A stretch of DNA of 64,000 nt from Antilocapra americana (lineage: Eukaryota > Chordata > Mammalia > Artiodactyla > Antilocapridae). Location: positions 1,750,957 through 1,814,956 of the forward strand of contig ML662465.1 in NCBI GenBank assembly GCA_007570785.1, in the 5' to 3' direction. Both the position numbers and the translations under genes were made by a program. Below the pieces are notes generated by a model. The model did no database searches and was not told the origin of the DNA. It saw nothing but the letters and a program-made list of their open reading frames with translations. Positions 1 to 10,815 of the stretch are shown one piece after another (the stretch's first letter is position 1; each line of letters opens with the position of its first letter).

Positions 1-170
1 CCTCCCCTTCCCCCTCTTTGGGCTGACTGAGCACTTCCTCTCCAACATGGGGACTGGTTCCTTTGCCCCTTGGAGCAGATGGCCTAGGGAGAAAGAGTGA
101 CTTTAAGCAAGGGGCCCCACCACCAAATGTACATCATCAAACATTCCTGGAGGTGGGTGACTGATGCCTT
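1..170. other. Intronic sequence, nothing recognised
   Basis: No repeat or exon signal that I can support; presumed KATNIP intron 2. Confidence 0.5.
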
Positions 171-470
171 GTTGTTGTTGTTCAGTTGCTAAGTCGTGTC
201 TGACCCTTTGCGACCCCAAGGACTGTCACACACCAGGCTCCTCTGTCCTTCACTATCTCACAGAGCTTGCTCAAACTCACGTCCATCGAGTCAGTGATGC
301 CATCGAACCATCTCATCCTCTGCCGCCCCCTTCTCCTCCTGCCTCTAATCTTTCCCAGCATCAGGGTCTTTTACAGTGAGTTGGCTCTTCACTTCAGGTG
401 GCTAAAGTCTTGGAGCTTCAGCTTCAGCATCAGTCCTTCCAGCGAATATTCAGGATTGATTGGTTTTCAA
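171..470 (-). mobile_element. BovB LINE 3' end
   Basis: Reverse complement of the BovB tail: the segment with tcccagcatcagggtctttt and the end gttcagttgctaagtcgtgt are both present. Non-autonomous fragment; the reverse transcriptase part is absent. Confidence 0.85.
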
Positions 471-480
471 AGGGAAGCAT

Positions 481-984
481 GACTGTGGCTGGGAGGTTAG
501 CTGATGCTCCATGGAGGGGTGACAACAGAACTGCAGCATGAAGGCTGAGCTAGTTAATTTAGGGGCGCAGAGGTGTGTGTGCTCTAAGCAAAGTGGATGC
601 ACATGTGAAGGCCACATGATGAGGGTGAACAGAGAGTAAGAGGGACACGGAGTAACAGAGGGCTGAAACTGGCGGGCAAGGGAGCCAGGCAGATGACTCG
701 GGACTGGCTGGGCAAGACCACCAAAGCCACGTGGGCCACAGAAGGGAGTTTTGCGCTTAACCCCAGACCAATGGGAAGCTGCGTGGGGTTACTGGGGCAG
801 AGGGCCATGTTGGGATGAGAGGTTGGAGTGGATGTCAGCCGGAAGTGGGTGCTGGGGGGGTGATCAGACAAGAGGTGTCGGCAACAAGGAAAAGGCAGGC
901 AGAACATATTTTCACCATGAGGATGGAGGACTGGGTGATGGTCTGGAAAAAGGCGGCAAGGAAGGACAAGGTATTAAGGGTGAC
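481..984. other. Unclassified intronic sequence
   Basis: Purine-rich. The stretch around 620-830 resembles old interspersed sequence seen again near 50300 and 53450, but I cannot name it. Open frames here have no recognisable homology. Confidence 0.35.
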
Positions 985-1202
985 TGCCACAGCTCTGGTG
1001 GTTCAGTGGTAAAGAATCCACCTGCCAGTGCAGGGGACAAGGATTTGGTCCCTGGGTCAGGAAGGTCCCCTGGAGAAGAAAAAGGCAACCCACTCCAGTT
1101 TCCATTTCTTGCCTGGAAAGCTGCAGCCTGTACATGTACATGTAGCCTGAAACATGTACAGTCCACGGGGTCACAAAGAGTCGGACACGTGACTGAGCAA
1201 CC
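985..1202 (+). mobile_element. Bov-tA SINE
   Basis: tRNA-like head (ggtggttcagtggtaaagaa) followed by the BovA body ending gtcggacacgtgactgagca. An insertion near 1130-1155 contains a repeated acatgtaca motif. Confidence 0.9.
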
Positions 1203-1821
1203 AGTCTCAACTGCAGCTTCCGGCCTGTGTAACTAGAGGGATGGCGGTGCCCTTCTCGGGGAGGTCAAGGCTGGAGGAGGAGGGGCAGGGCTGAGCTGGG
1301 TTTGGGGCAGTCGGGTGGAGACACTGAGGCGCCCAAGAGGAGTAGCTCACGGGCTGGCAGTGGACATGCAGGCCTGGGGTCCACGTCACAGCACAGTTAA
1401 GATGACACTTCCTCCCTGCTCAGCCCCACCCAGGCTGGGTTACACCCTCCATTCAGCTGTGTTCCGGCAGCATCTTCACAGAACCTTCTCTGTCGGAACA
1501 CTGACCTGAGCCACCATGGACATGGGGCTAGAAGTGTATAGTGGACGGACGTGAGCCCAGGTCACCCACTCACACTCTAGCTGCTGGGAGCTGTGTCCCT
1601 TCCCAGGGAGAAGCCTCTCTCACCTTGGGTTATATCTGATCTCTGATACTGACTCGTGACAAAGGAACAAAGACCCAGGCTCCTTGCCTCGACTAGGAGC
1701 ATCTCTGCAGGGCCACCCATCCCCACAGCTCCCTGTGGGATCGGCATCACTGGCATCACAGTTCAGCTCCTCCCTGGGCCCAGTTCTACTTCCCTCATCC
1801 ACACAGGCGTTGTTCCTGAGT
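1203..1821. other. Intronic sequence, nothing recognised
   Basis: Moderately G+C rich unique-looking DNA. Several overlapping short open frames on both strands, none resembling a known protein. Confidence 0.4.
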
Positions 1822-1947
1822 GTGTGTGCTCAGTTGTTCAGGTATGTCTGACTCTTTGTGACCCTTTGGACTGTAGCCCACCAGGCTCCTCTGCCCATGG
1901 GATTCTCCAGGCAAGAATACTGGAGTGGGTTGCCATTTCTTCCTCAG
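1822..1947 (-). mobile_element. BovA SINE, 5'-truncated
   Basis: Only the BovA body is present (tgtctgactctttgtgaccc to tactggagtgggttgcc); no tRNA head. Confidence 0.85.
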
Positions 1948-2455
1948 TTGTTACTGAGAGCCCCACCCCCACCCCCCAATCAGCCTCCTGCACACACAAT
2001 TCCATCCCAGAGTCTGCATCTTGGGAACCTACGTCAGTTACTTGACCATGAACTCCCAGAGCAGGGCTGAGTCAATCACATCAAAGACCATCGGTAGACA
2101 CATTTTGAATTGAATGAACAATCCTGGCTTAGCCAGGATGTTCCACAGTGGTGATGAGTTCAAACAGGACAGACCCAAGTCCCCAGAAATGAACTCTTCA
2201 GACCACAGGGCTCAATATTTAACTTGGAAACACAATTGCTGTGAAGGTATGTGGCATAGATCCAGAATTCCCAGACCTTCATTCGTCAGCTAAACAGCCA
2301 AGTTGGGTGGTCAGGACTCAGCTGTGAAGCCAGGCACCTGGGTAAGAATCCCATCCGGCTTGTTCAAGTGAGAAATGATGCTGGTGCCCGAGTTTCCTCA
2401 GCTGTCAAACTGAGATATGGTCCTAGGGACATGCATCATAATAGTCCCAAAGCAG
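1948..2455. other. Mostly unclassified; MIR-like core at about 2310-2435
   Basis: The stretch with gtttcctcagctgtcaaact resembles the middle of a + oriented MIR. The rest shows no recognisable feature. Confidence 0.4.
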
Positions 2456-2760
2456 AGGCAGCCCAACTGTCCATCAATGGATGAATGGAAAAACAGGCTG
2501 TAGCATATCCATACAATGGGAAATCGCTTGGCAGGCAGATTCTTTACCACTGAACCATCTGGGAAGCCTAATGCAAGGCATGCGGGGTCTTAATTCCCTG
2601 ACCAAGGATCGAACCTGTGCCACCTGCAGTGTAAGCTCGGAGGCTTAATCACTGGACTGCCAGAGAAGTCCAGGAATTACACACTTTAAAATGGTGAATT
2701 TTATGTTATGTAAATTAAGTATCTCAATTTAAAAACGCAAAAAAAAAAGAAAGAAAGAAA
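2456..2760 (+). mobile_element. Old L1 3' end interrupted by SINE remnants
   Basis: 2460-2527 (ccatcaatggatgaatgga) and 2674-2760 (cactttaaaatggtgaattt followed by an A-rich tail) are both L1 3'-end words. Between them lie a Bov-tA head remnant (2528-2569, -) and a CHR-type SINE (2570-2672, -). Confidence 0.6.
2570..2672 (-). mobile_element. CHR-type tRNA-Glu SINE fragment
   Basis: Reads gaccaaggatcgaacc and ends ctggactgccagagaagtcc, the reverse complement of the SINE head. Confidence 0.75.
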
Positions 2761-3529
2761 AAGTGGGATGGTGATTAAAAGCACTCACTTTATAAATACA
2801 AAACATTTAAAATATTGCCGGCTGTGTAATACATTTTTGATAAAGGGTAGCAATGAAAATGATGCTGATGAGAAACATTTCAAAGTTTCTAATTATCAGT
2901 GCACAAAATCTAAACTTGAAGTTTAGACCCTAGACCCAGTTCCCTGAGCTAACCGGGAAGGCAATTTATACAAAGTTAACACCCACCTGAAATTCAGGCA
3001 AAGAAAAGATGATGTAACTTTTCAGAGGCTACAACTTTCCTTTTCCCATGCAGGAACAGGAGAGTGTAGGAGCAGGAGAGCAGCTGGCTGTAAGGATTCC
3101 GTCTGTCTCAGGAGCAGGGCTGTGATCACACTCTCCCAACAGGTGCCAGGCTAGTGACAAACACAACCTTGGTCGTGCACCAGCCCTTGAACGCGCCGTC
3201 GAGCATGTCAGGCAAGGATGCTACCAGACTGGCGGCAGGATAAGGGTGTGGATGATGGAGGAGTCGGTCTGCTCTAATAAAAACAGCGATTTTATAATGT
3301 CTCGACTGGTGTCTTTGTCAGAAGAGGATGACTTCTAGCTGGTGAGGAGGGCTAGGAATAGAAGCTGGCTGACAGGGAAGAAGCCAGGCGTGCAGGCTGC
3401 GGAAGAGCGGCATTTCATTTGTGCTAATCTATTTCCAGGAGGAAAGGAAGGGAAGGGGACCATCTCTCTCAGCCCCTAAAGTAGCCTGTATCTCCCCCAA
3501 AATGTGCATTCTTAAGAGCAGAATGTGAG
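2761..3529. other. Intronic sequence, nothing recognised
   Basis: AT-rich at first, then mixed. No exon, RNA gene or datable repeat identified. Confidence 0.4.
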
Positions 3530-3737
3530 TGCATGCTAAGTTGCTTCAATCGTGCCAGACTCTGCAACCCCATGGACTGTAGCCCGCCAGGCTCCTCTGT
3601 CCATGGGATTCTCCAGGCAAGAATCCTGGAGTGGGCTGCCATGCCCTCCTCCAGGGGATCTTCCTGACCCAGGGATCAAACTTGCATCTCCGGCATTGCA
3701 GGCGAATTCTTTCCTGCTGAACCACTGGGGAAACCCA
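3530..3737 (-). mobile_element. Bov-tA SINE, near full length
   Basis: Body and head both present, from gctaagttgcttcaatcgtg to the inverted head ending accactggggaaaccc. Confidence 0.92.
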
Positions 3738-4080
3738 AGAGTGGAACAGGAGCCCACAGTCTCCCTGATCTCTTGGCTTCCTGCTCATTCCTTCCAACCC
3801 ACAGCCCATCACTGTCCTTTGCTCTAAAGCACAGATCCCCGTGGCCTCCCTCATTAAAAACCTGCCACGGCTGGTGAGGAAGCTAACAGAGGCACTTCAG
3901 GGAGCAGCGTGGCAGTCTCCACTAAAACAAGACAAAACAAAACCCCGCCTAGCTTCCATCTACTCCGATCCAGTCGGTTCAATCCTTGGAATCTACCAGA
4001 GAGGCCCACACAGGTGCTGGAGGAGGAATGTGCAAAATGCTAATGACCTCCATCTGGAAAACGGCTGAATAACCCACCGT
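3738..4080. other. Intronic sequence, nothing recognised
   Basis: The open frame at 3841-4068 shows no recognisable domain. Confidence 0.4.
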
Positions 4081-4440
4081 CTGTCCATAACATACGGTGA
4101 CAAGTTTTTAAAAAGCTAGGTTTGTTTGTAACACCGAGGATGGATCTCTAAAACACAGTTCAGAGAAGAAGGGCCAATGACAAGCGACAAAAGCACATGC
4201 GACACATTCATTACGTTACCATTTTGTTAAAATACAGACACTCCCAAGACACTACATGTAGTGTATGGATTCGCTGGGGTATGTGAACGCACAGAGAAAG
4301 GTCTGGAAGGAGGCATGCCCAGCCTGGGACAACAGTTACTCCAGGAGGGGAAGGCTGGGATTAGGGAGGGGTGGCAATTGGCAAAAGGGACTGTGGGCTG
4401 ATCTAACAGGTTAAAAATATTTTCTTAGGGGTGTTGTTTT
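4081..4440 (+). mobile_element. Old L1 3' fragment
   Basis: The phrase gaggatggatctctaaaaca and the following A-rich stretch resemble L1M 3' ends; heavily diverged. Contains a 16-bp perfect palindrome at 4249-4264. Confidence 0.45.
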
Positions 4441-4571
4441 CTTATTTAACTTGCATAACTAATGACTTCCATCCACCCTACTTCTCTTCTCAAAAACGAA
4501 TCAATGGTTCTACATTCCAGATAGATACAGCTTGACAGGGTTTTCCTCTGAATTCCAGAATCCCATATTCA

Positions 4572-4905
4572 GCTGCTGCTGCTAATTCGCTTCAGTCGTG
4601 TCCGACTCTGTGCGACCCCATAGACGGCAGCCCACCAGGCTCCCACGTCCCTGTGATGNNNNNNNNNNTGCATGAAAGTGAAAAGTGAAAGTGAAGCTGC
4701 TCAGTCGTGTTCGACTCTTTGCGACCCCATGGACTGCAGCCTACCAGGCTCCTCCGTCCATGGGATTTTCCAGGCAAGAGTACTGGCGTGGGGTGCCATG
4801 CCCTCCTCCAAGGGATCTTCCCGACCCAGGGATCGAACAGAGTCTCCTGTCTCCTGCACTGGCAGGTGGGTTCTTTGCCACTAGCGCCACCTGGGAGCCC
4901 CCAAG
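4572..4905 (-). mobile_element. BOV-A2-like dimeric SINE, broken by a gap
   Basis: Two BovA bodies in the same orientation (4572-4658 and 4685 onward), then an inverted head ending gccacctgggagcccc. The first unit is cut by ten undetermined bases. The frame reading through the Ns is an artefact. Confidence 0.85.
4659..4668. other. Assembly gap (10 N)
   Basis: Ten undetermined bases placed between two near-identical SINE units, so the true length and sequence here are unknown. Confidence 0.99.
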
Positions 4906-4914
4906 TTCTTACAA

Positions 4915-5300
4915 ATGGCCACAAGGCTCTGTACCATTGGCTTTTACCTCTCTGTCCTCTCTTCCTACCTCCCCGCCCCTCATCCTCTTAATTCAGTCAC
5001 ACATGCGCCAACCTCAGGCCTTTCATTTTCACTGTCTTCTCTGCCCGAAGCTCTCCCCTTGCTCCTCCTCTGCCCAAGGGCCTATGTGACGCAACAACCC
5101 TCCTAGCAGCCCCTACCCTGCTTCCCTGCCTTGTTTTTTTTTTCCCCTCTGACTCCCTTCATATTTTACATGTCTATTTGCTTAGTGCCTACCTCTAACC
5201 ACTAGGAGTAAGTGCCCACAAACGTGTGGATTTCTGTTCACTGCAGAACCGATAGGACCCAGGGCAGTGGCTGGCACGCAAGTCATGGACAAATATTTGC
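4915..5300 (+). mobile_element. L2 LINE 3' end
   Basis: Diagnostic ending: cagggcagtggctggcacgc then caaatatttgccaaatgga, preceded by the C/T-rich L2 segment. Confidence 0.6.
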
Positions 5301-5580
5301 CAAATGGACACACGAACAAGTAACACTTTTCTGATCAGACCCCAGCTTCTCAACCCCATTTGCTCCCAATATTTCACTTCTATCACAATAATCCAGCTGC
5401 TGGTCCTTCACATGCCTAGATGTGCTCATTTGCCTGTACCTGTTCTTACCTGCCTAGCCCTTCCCTCAATCCTCTTCTTCACTCTTCAAGTTTCAACGTC
5501 ATTTTCCCCTTGGAACCCTGGCCAATCTACCTTCTGCTCCCTACCCTGTCAACGAGTAAAAGCCTGTCTCCACTGGGAGT
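5301..5580 (+). mobile_element. Probable L2 fragment
   Basis: C/T-rich sequence including tcaagtttcaacgtcatttt resembles the L2 3' region. No end visible, so weak. Confidence 0.35.
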
Positions 5581-5745
5581 CTTCCCTGGCAGTCCGATGG
5601 TTAAGATTTTGCCTTCCGATTTAAGGGGTGCAGGTCCAAACCCTGGCCAGGCTAAGATTCCCACATGCCTTGTGGTCAAAAGACCAAACATACAGCAGAA
5701 ATAATACTGTAATGAATTAAAAAAGACTACAAAATGGTCCACAAC
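5581..5745 (+). mobile_element. tRNA-Glu-derived SINE
   Basis: Head cttccctggcagtccgatgg, then cagcagaaataatactgtaa and ending aaaatggtccaca. The same subfamily occurs at 34167-34340. Confidence 0.8.
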
Positions 5746-5889
5746 AACAACAACAAAAATCTTCTCTAAAAAAAAGTCTTTCTCTTTTGGATTCCTGTGC
5801 TTTTCCCATTGTTTTTGAGTTAATTAACTGGTAACATCAATAGAATTGATTGGTTTACACTGGCCACGTGTGGTTTACCTATATTTATC

Positions 5890-6055
5890 TCACTGACTCA
5901 TCACACCAACAGATAAAGTAGGTAACATCACCTCCATTTTATATTAATAGTTATGGAAACCAAGGCAGAGAGTCAGGAGGGAAAAAGTGGCAGAACTGGA
6001 ATCGAATCCAGTTTTACTGGACTCCAAAGTCTGTGCTTCACTTCTGAAGCATCAG
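5890..6055 (-). mobile_element. MIR SINE
   Basis: Reverse complement of the MIR core: aacatcacctccattttata through ggcagaactggaatcgaatc. Confidence 0.65.
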
Positions 6056-6120
6056 GCCCCTCATCAAAGTTCTGAGTTCTATGATGACTAGAGCTTAAGC
6101 ATCTGCCAAATCACCAAATA

Positions 6121-6140
6121 AATAAATAAATAAATAAAAC
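6121..6140. repeat. (AAAT)n microsatellite
   Basis: About five AAAT units. Confidence 0.85.
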
Positions 6141-6304
6141 AAGCAATCCAACTAACCAAGAACCTTAGAGTCCTGATCTGGGGCTGAACTATGGAGAGGC
6201 AAAAGATGGGTGCTCAAGCCCCCCAGGCTAGGACACGGGCTAGCCCTAACCAATACCACCAGAGGGGCCCACCCAGAGACCGCATGGCCTGATATGAGGA
6301 ACAG

Positions 6305-6405
6305 AGCACTGTTGATGCATCAACACCAGCTTTGGCATCAGACAAACCAGGATGAAGTCTTGGCTCCTCTACTTACTTGCCATGTGACTCTGGGTCTCCC
6401 CTTCA
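6305..6405 (+). mobile_element. MIR-like fragment
   Basis: ctacttacttgccatgtgac matches the MIR core with few changes. Confidence 0.5.
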
Positions 6406-6555
6406 CTTGTGCAAATGACAGGCGGCAGGCCTCTGGACATCGCTGGCCCAACGGCCACCAGGTCATGGCCCAAGGCTCCTGGAGGTCATGTCCAGACAGT
6501 GTTGAACCCAGTGCTGCCCAGGAGCAGGTCTCTGCTCCAAGCAGGGCCAGCAGTA

Positions 6556-6742
6556 GTGTCGGTCAATTAGCCAGGTCTGACTCTTGGCAACCCCACAGAC
6601 TGTAGCCCGCCGGGCTCCTCTGTCCATGGGATTCTCCAGGCAAGAATACTGGAGCAGGGTGCCATTCCTTTCTCCAGAGGATCAAACCCAGGTCTCCTCA
6701 TGGCAGGCAGATTCTTTACTGTCTGAGCTACAGGGAAGTCCC
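6556..6742 (-). mobile_element. Bov-tA SINE
   Basis: Body gtctgactcttggcaacccc to inverted head ending gctacagggaagtcccc. Confidence 0.9.
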
Positions 6743-6907
6743 CATGCAGGGCCAGTAATCCTGGGGAACTGGGATGAACAGGCTCAGGGAAGATCTGACT
6801 GCTTTCTTGAAAAGGGGAATATGAACTCAGGGTTGCTAGTGGACTACTGTCTCCTAGGTGAACCAAGAAACAGAAAGTTGGTTTGAACCAGGTGAGAAGG
6901 ACACAGA

Positions 6908-7045
6908 GACTTTCCTGGTGGTCCAGTGACTAAGACTCCAAGTTCCCAGTGTAGGGGCTTGGCTTCCACCCCTGGTCAGAGAACTAGATCCCACATGCTG
7001 TAACTAACGCCTGATATAGCCAAATAAATAAATACTAAAAAAATT
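6908..7045 (+). mobile_element. CHR-type tRNA-Glu SINE, short form
   Basis: Head ctttcctggtggtccagtga, then cagagaactagatcccacat and an aaataaataaat tail. Confidence 0.85.
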
Positions 7046-7229
7046 AAAAAAGGATATAGACGGACAGATGTAAAGATAAGAGCCATAGAGGACTTTATAG
7101 AACCCAGAGGGCCCCAGGCACTGATTCACCATTCTTGACACCATTTTTGTCATCATGCCACCCAGGAACATCACCACCCTTGGCTTCTGGGGAGCATCTC
7201 CCCTTTAGAGCCTTGTAATGAAGTAACAT

Positions 7230-7439
7230 GGGCTTCCCTGGTGGCTCAGTGGTAAAGAATGTACTTGCAATGCAGGAGACATGGGTTCGATCCCTTGGTC
7301 AGGAAAATCCCCTGGAGAAGGAAATGGCAACCTGCTCCAGAATTAGAAAATTCCATGGACCTAGGAGCCTGGCGGGCTACAGTCCATGGGGTTGAAAAAG
7401 TAGGACACGACTTAGTGGCTAAACAACAACAACAACAAC
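7230..7439 (+). mobile_element. Bov-tA SINE with good Pol III A and B boxes
   Basis: Full head and body, ending in an (AAC)n tail. The A box TGGCTCAGTGG is at 7242-7252 and the B box GGTTCGATCC at 7284-7293, with tRNA-like spacing. One of the better preserved heads in the window. Confidence 0.92.
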
Positions 7440-8114
7440 GGTGAAGTAATATAGTATTTGTTCTGCAAAAGCTAGATGGAGTTTATTTTTTAAAACCAGG
7501 TCTTAGGTAAGACAAATGCTTACCCTATAGACTTGTTATAAGAAAAATAAAAATAATATATGAAAAATGCTTACCTCAGTGCCTGGCCTGTAAATAACAC
7601 CCAATACATGGTTGCTAATATTATTATTATAATCAAGTCACAAGGACAGACTATTACAGGAACTAGACAGATTAATCATCCCACTCAGTCACTTAAATTA
7701 CTCTCCCCTGAAGGGTGGCATGCCATGGGGTTCTGTCCTTGGTCCTATCCCAGGCCATAATTTTACCAGTGGCCAGATCTAGCTGTTGAAGGCTGTTTAT
7801 TCAGTCTGCAGATGACATTCAGATGGGTGGCACATGGAATAAACTGGGTGACGGAATCTGGGTTCAGGTCAATTTCTACAGGCTAGAAATGGATCAAGAA
7901 TAGCTTGATAAAATGCGTCATGGCCAGGGTAAAGGCCCTATACAAGGAGAGGCATTGGAAAAGTCTGCATGAGAAAAGTTCACGAGACAAAGGCAGGGTT
8001 TTTAGCTAATGTGTTCAGCATGAGCTAACAGGGTGATATGGCTGCCAAAAGCATGCCACAACCACAGCACACATGATGTGTTAGAAATTTTGTCAGGATC
8101 AGAGGGAAGAAGGG
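7440..8114. other. Unclassified; MIR-like words at about 7560-7640
   Basis: cctcagtgcctggcctgtaa and a short ATT-repeat suggest an old MIR end. The rest is unassigned. Confidence 0.4.
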
Positions 8115-8310
8115 AACTAACACATTTCAGCACCTACTGTGTGCCAAGCCCTACGTTAAACACTTGACACATTATTGCAATTGACACTTTCATTAACCTA
8201 TGAGGGGGTGTTATTCCCATTTGACAGGTGAGAAAATCGAGGCTCAGGTGAGTGAAGGGACTTGACCAATGTAGTAGAGAGCAGAGTTGTAATGGGAACC
8301 CAGTTCTTAC
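8115..8310 (-). mobile_element. MIR SINE
   Basis: cacctactgtgtgccaagcc through tgacaggtgagaaaatcgag: a well-preserved inverted MIR. Confidence 0.75.
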
Positions 8311-8546
8311 GAGAAAATACACTCCATGTCCATGTCTATAGTGATCTGTTCATAGTTGAAATACTCAGTTTGGTTCTGACAGTGTATTTTTAGAGAAAAA
8401 TGAACTTGTCCAGATGAAGGTGACCAGTAAAACTCTTAATAAGAAGTCACCTTGAGACTGAATCAAGTGGGAAAGACCAAGAGCAAGTACACACAGCAGC
8501 CTCTCCTACCCAAGTCCATAGAAATGACACCATTTAAAATTCATAA

Positions 8547-9012
8547 GGAACTTCCCTGGTGATCCAGTGGTTAAGAATCTGCCTTCCAATACAGGGGACT
8601 CTGTTGGTTTGATCCCTGGTCTGGGAACTAAGACGTCACAAGCCATGGAGCAGCTAAGCCCATGTGCTACAACTAACTGAGCCCCTAGGCTCTGGAGATT
8701 GGGAACCACGACTAGAGAGAAGCCTGCACACCTCAGCAAAAGACCCCACCTGCTCCTACTGAGACCCGATGCAACCTTCCCTGGTAGCTCAGACAGTAAA
8801 GAATCCACCTGCAATGCAGGAGACCCGGCTTCCATCACTGGGTCGGGAAGATTCCCCTGGAGAAGGAAATGGCAATCCACTCCAATATTCTTGCCTGGAG
8901 AATCCCATGGACAGAGGAGCCTTGCGGGCTACAGCCCCTGGGGTCACAAAGAGGCGGACACAACTGAGCAGCTAACACTTCGAACCAAAAAAAAATAAAT
9001 AAACATTTTTAA
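8547..9012 (+). mobile_element. CHR-type SINE with a Bov-tA inserted in its tail
   Basis: The CHR copy starts at 8547 (cttccctggtgatccagtgg) and runs to about 8776. A Bov-tA fills 8777-8980, and the A-rich CHR-like tail resumes to about 9012. Confidence 0.8.
8777..8980 (+). mobile_element. Bov-tA SINE (nested)
   Basis: Head cttccctggtagctcagaca and body to acaactgagcagctaacac. Confidence 0.92.
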
Positions 9013-9778
9013 AAAACAAAATAAAATTCATAAGAGCACAGGAAGATAAGGAAGGGGGATACTGCTGGATTTAAAATGTTGAGACATTCTTGAGAAATGC
9101 TGGCAGCCAGAACTGGATGAATGAAAAGACGCGCAGGCCAAATCGAAAGCTCGGAAGGAGGATCGTGATATGGGAAGGGGGTCTTGGGCTGCTCCAAGCC
9201 TAGAGGCAACACAGTCTCCAGGGAGAGGAGGGGGCCTGAGGTCAAAGGTGAAAGAGACGGGTTGAGAATGCCTATGAGGATGCCAAGAAGTGGCTCTTCA
9301 ATCCATCCAGATTGTAGGAGCTGTGACCGTGGGTCTCTGGGACAGAAAAGCAGGATATGTCCAGAAGAAAAAGGAAGAATTCTGTGCTCAGGAGACAAAC
9401 TCAGAAGACAAGCATCACATTTTTTGTGGTAATTTCCACCCCTCTGCCCATAATCACTGGTAGCAAACTCTCGTAAAAAGAAAAAGCATTCACAGAGAAC
9501 GAAACAGGAGATCACATTGCACAGAAGAGCATATATTCACAAACTACCAAACATTCCAAGAAAACTCACATCACAAAAGACAGGGGCCAACTCAACAAAC
9601 AAACAATGAAAGAAACAGAGATGACAATGCAAGCAGAGGCATTACAAACATTTTTAATATTATCAGGCAAATCAGAGAAGGCACTAACTCCTTGAACAAC
9701 CTACTATGGAAGAGAATAAGAAATCATGAATAAAATATTTAATCATCAAAATTTTTAAAAAAATCAAAAGACAATGAA
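9013..9778. other. Intronic sequence, nothing firmly recognised
   Basis: The 168-codon - strand frame at 9009-9515 has no recognisable domain and biased composition; judged a chance frame. The A-rich right half could be old L1. Confidence 0.4.
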
Positions 9779-10080
9779 GAGGACTTCCTTGGTGGTGCAG
9801 TGGATAAGAGTCCGCCTGCCAATGAAGGGGACATGGGTTCAATCCCTGTTCTGAGAAGATTCCACATGCTGCAAAGCAACTAAACCCGTGTGCCACAACT
9901 ACCGAAGCCCACGTGCCCAGAGCCTGTGCTTCACAATAAGAGAAGCCACGGCAATGAGAAGCCCACGCACCATAAAATGAACAGTGGCCCCTGCTTGCTG
10001 CAACTAGAGAAAGTCCGTGCACAGCAACAAAGATTCAGTGCAACAAAAATAAAATAAAAACAAAATAAATCAATCAATAA
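9779..10080 (+). mobile_element. CHR-type tRNA-Glu SINE, near full length
   Basis: About 300 bp with head, the internal segment gagaagcccacgcaccataa and an A-rich tail. Confidence 0.92.
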
Positions 10081-10344
10081 CTTTTTTTTAAGATAATGAA
10101 GAACAGAATAGATATAGATATAGAGAAAATTACTGAGCTTGGAAGATCAGGCAAAGGTGTTTCTACAAACACAGGAATAAGGACAAAAAAGTACTGGCAA
10201 AAACAGGATAAGCTGTTAATATCCACTATTAGCAAGATTTTAGAGAGTCTGGCATTCTCAAATATTTTTAGTAGGAATATAAATCATTAGGCTTTTTTGT
10301 ATAAGGCTACTTCTAGATTTCTTGCCATGTGAGCCAAATAAATC
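10081..10344. other. AT-rich unclassified sequence, possibly old L1
   Basis: Words such as taggaatataaatcatta recall L1 3' regions, but divergence is too high to be sure. Confidence 0.3.
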
Positions 10345-10535
10345 CCTATTGTTAACCCAAGGGTCAAAAAATTATACCCCCTAGGCCAAATCTGTCCCAC
10401 CACCTATCTTTTTTTGGCAAATAAAGTTTTATTGAAACACAGCCTCACTCACTAATTAACATACTGATATTGCTGTTTCCACACTACAATGACAGAGTTG
10501 AGTAGTTGTGACATAAAGAGTTTGCTGATCCCTGG
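10345..10535 (+). mobile_element. hAT-like nonautonomous DNA transposon fragment
   Basis: ataaagttttattgaaacac and gagttgagtagttgtgacat, ending gtttgctgatccctgg: the MER-type hAT element of placental mammals. Confidence 0.65.
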
Positions 10536-10815
10536 TTTAGGCCATTGTTAGCTGGGTTTCCTGTTCTTTGCAGCCAAATGCACTCCCAACTGAAACAAAG
10601 ACTAGAACTGTAATAAACAGAAATAAGTCTTGAAAGATGAACATTCTACCAATAACAGGTTATTTCTAGACAGGGTTACTAGGTTGGGGTATGCTTGAAG
10701 AGCATTTTTTAATTTAGTGAACAAACTTGAAATAATGACAAACAAACTTTAAAAATAATGACAGGTAAATTATTTTTAAAATTCACAATTTAATTATTCT
10801 AATGAAAGGATAACT
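10536..10815. other. Intronic sequence, nothing recognised
   Basis: AT-rich; no feature supported. Confidence 0.4.

Noticed and set aside
4592..4924. 110-codon - strand frame
   Set aside because: Runs through the BOV-A2-like dimer and ten Ns (translated as X); an artefact of SINE sequence and gap filling.
7230..7310. tRNA gene
   Set aside because: The A and B boxes are part of a Bov-tA SINE head; no complete cloverleaf with a 7-bp acceptor stem can be drawn.
9009..9515. 168-codon - strand frame with hydrophobic segments
   Set aside because: No family match by eye, no KATNIP resemblance, no promoter or splice context.
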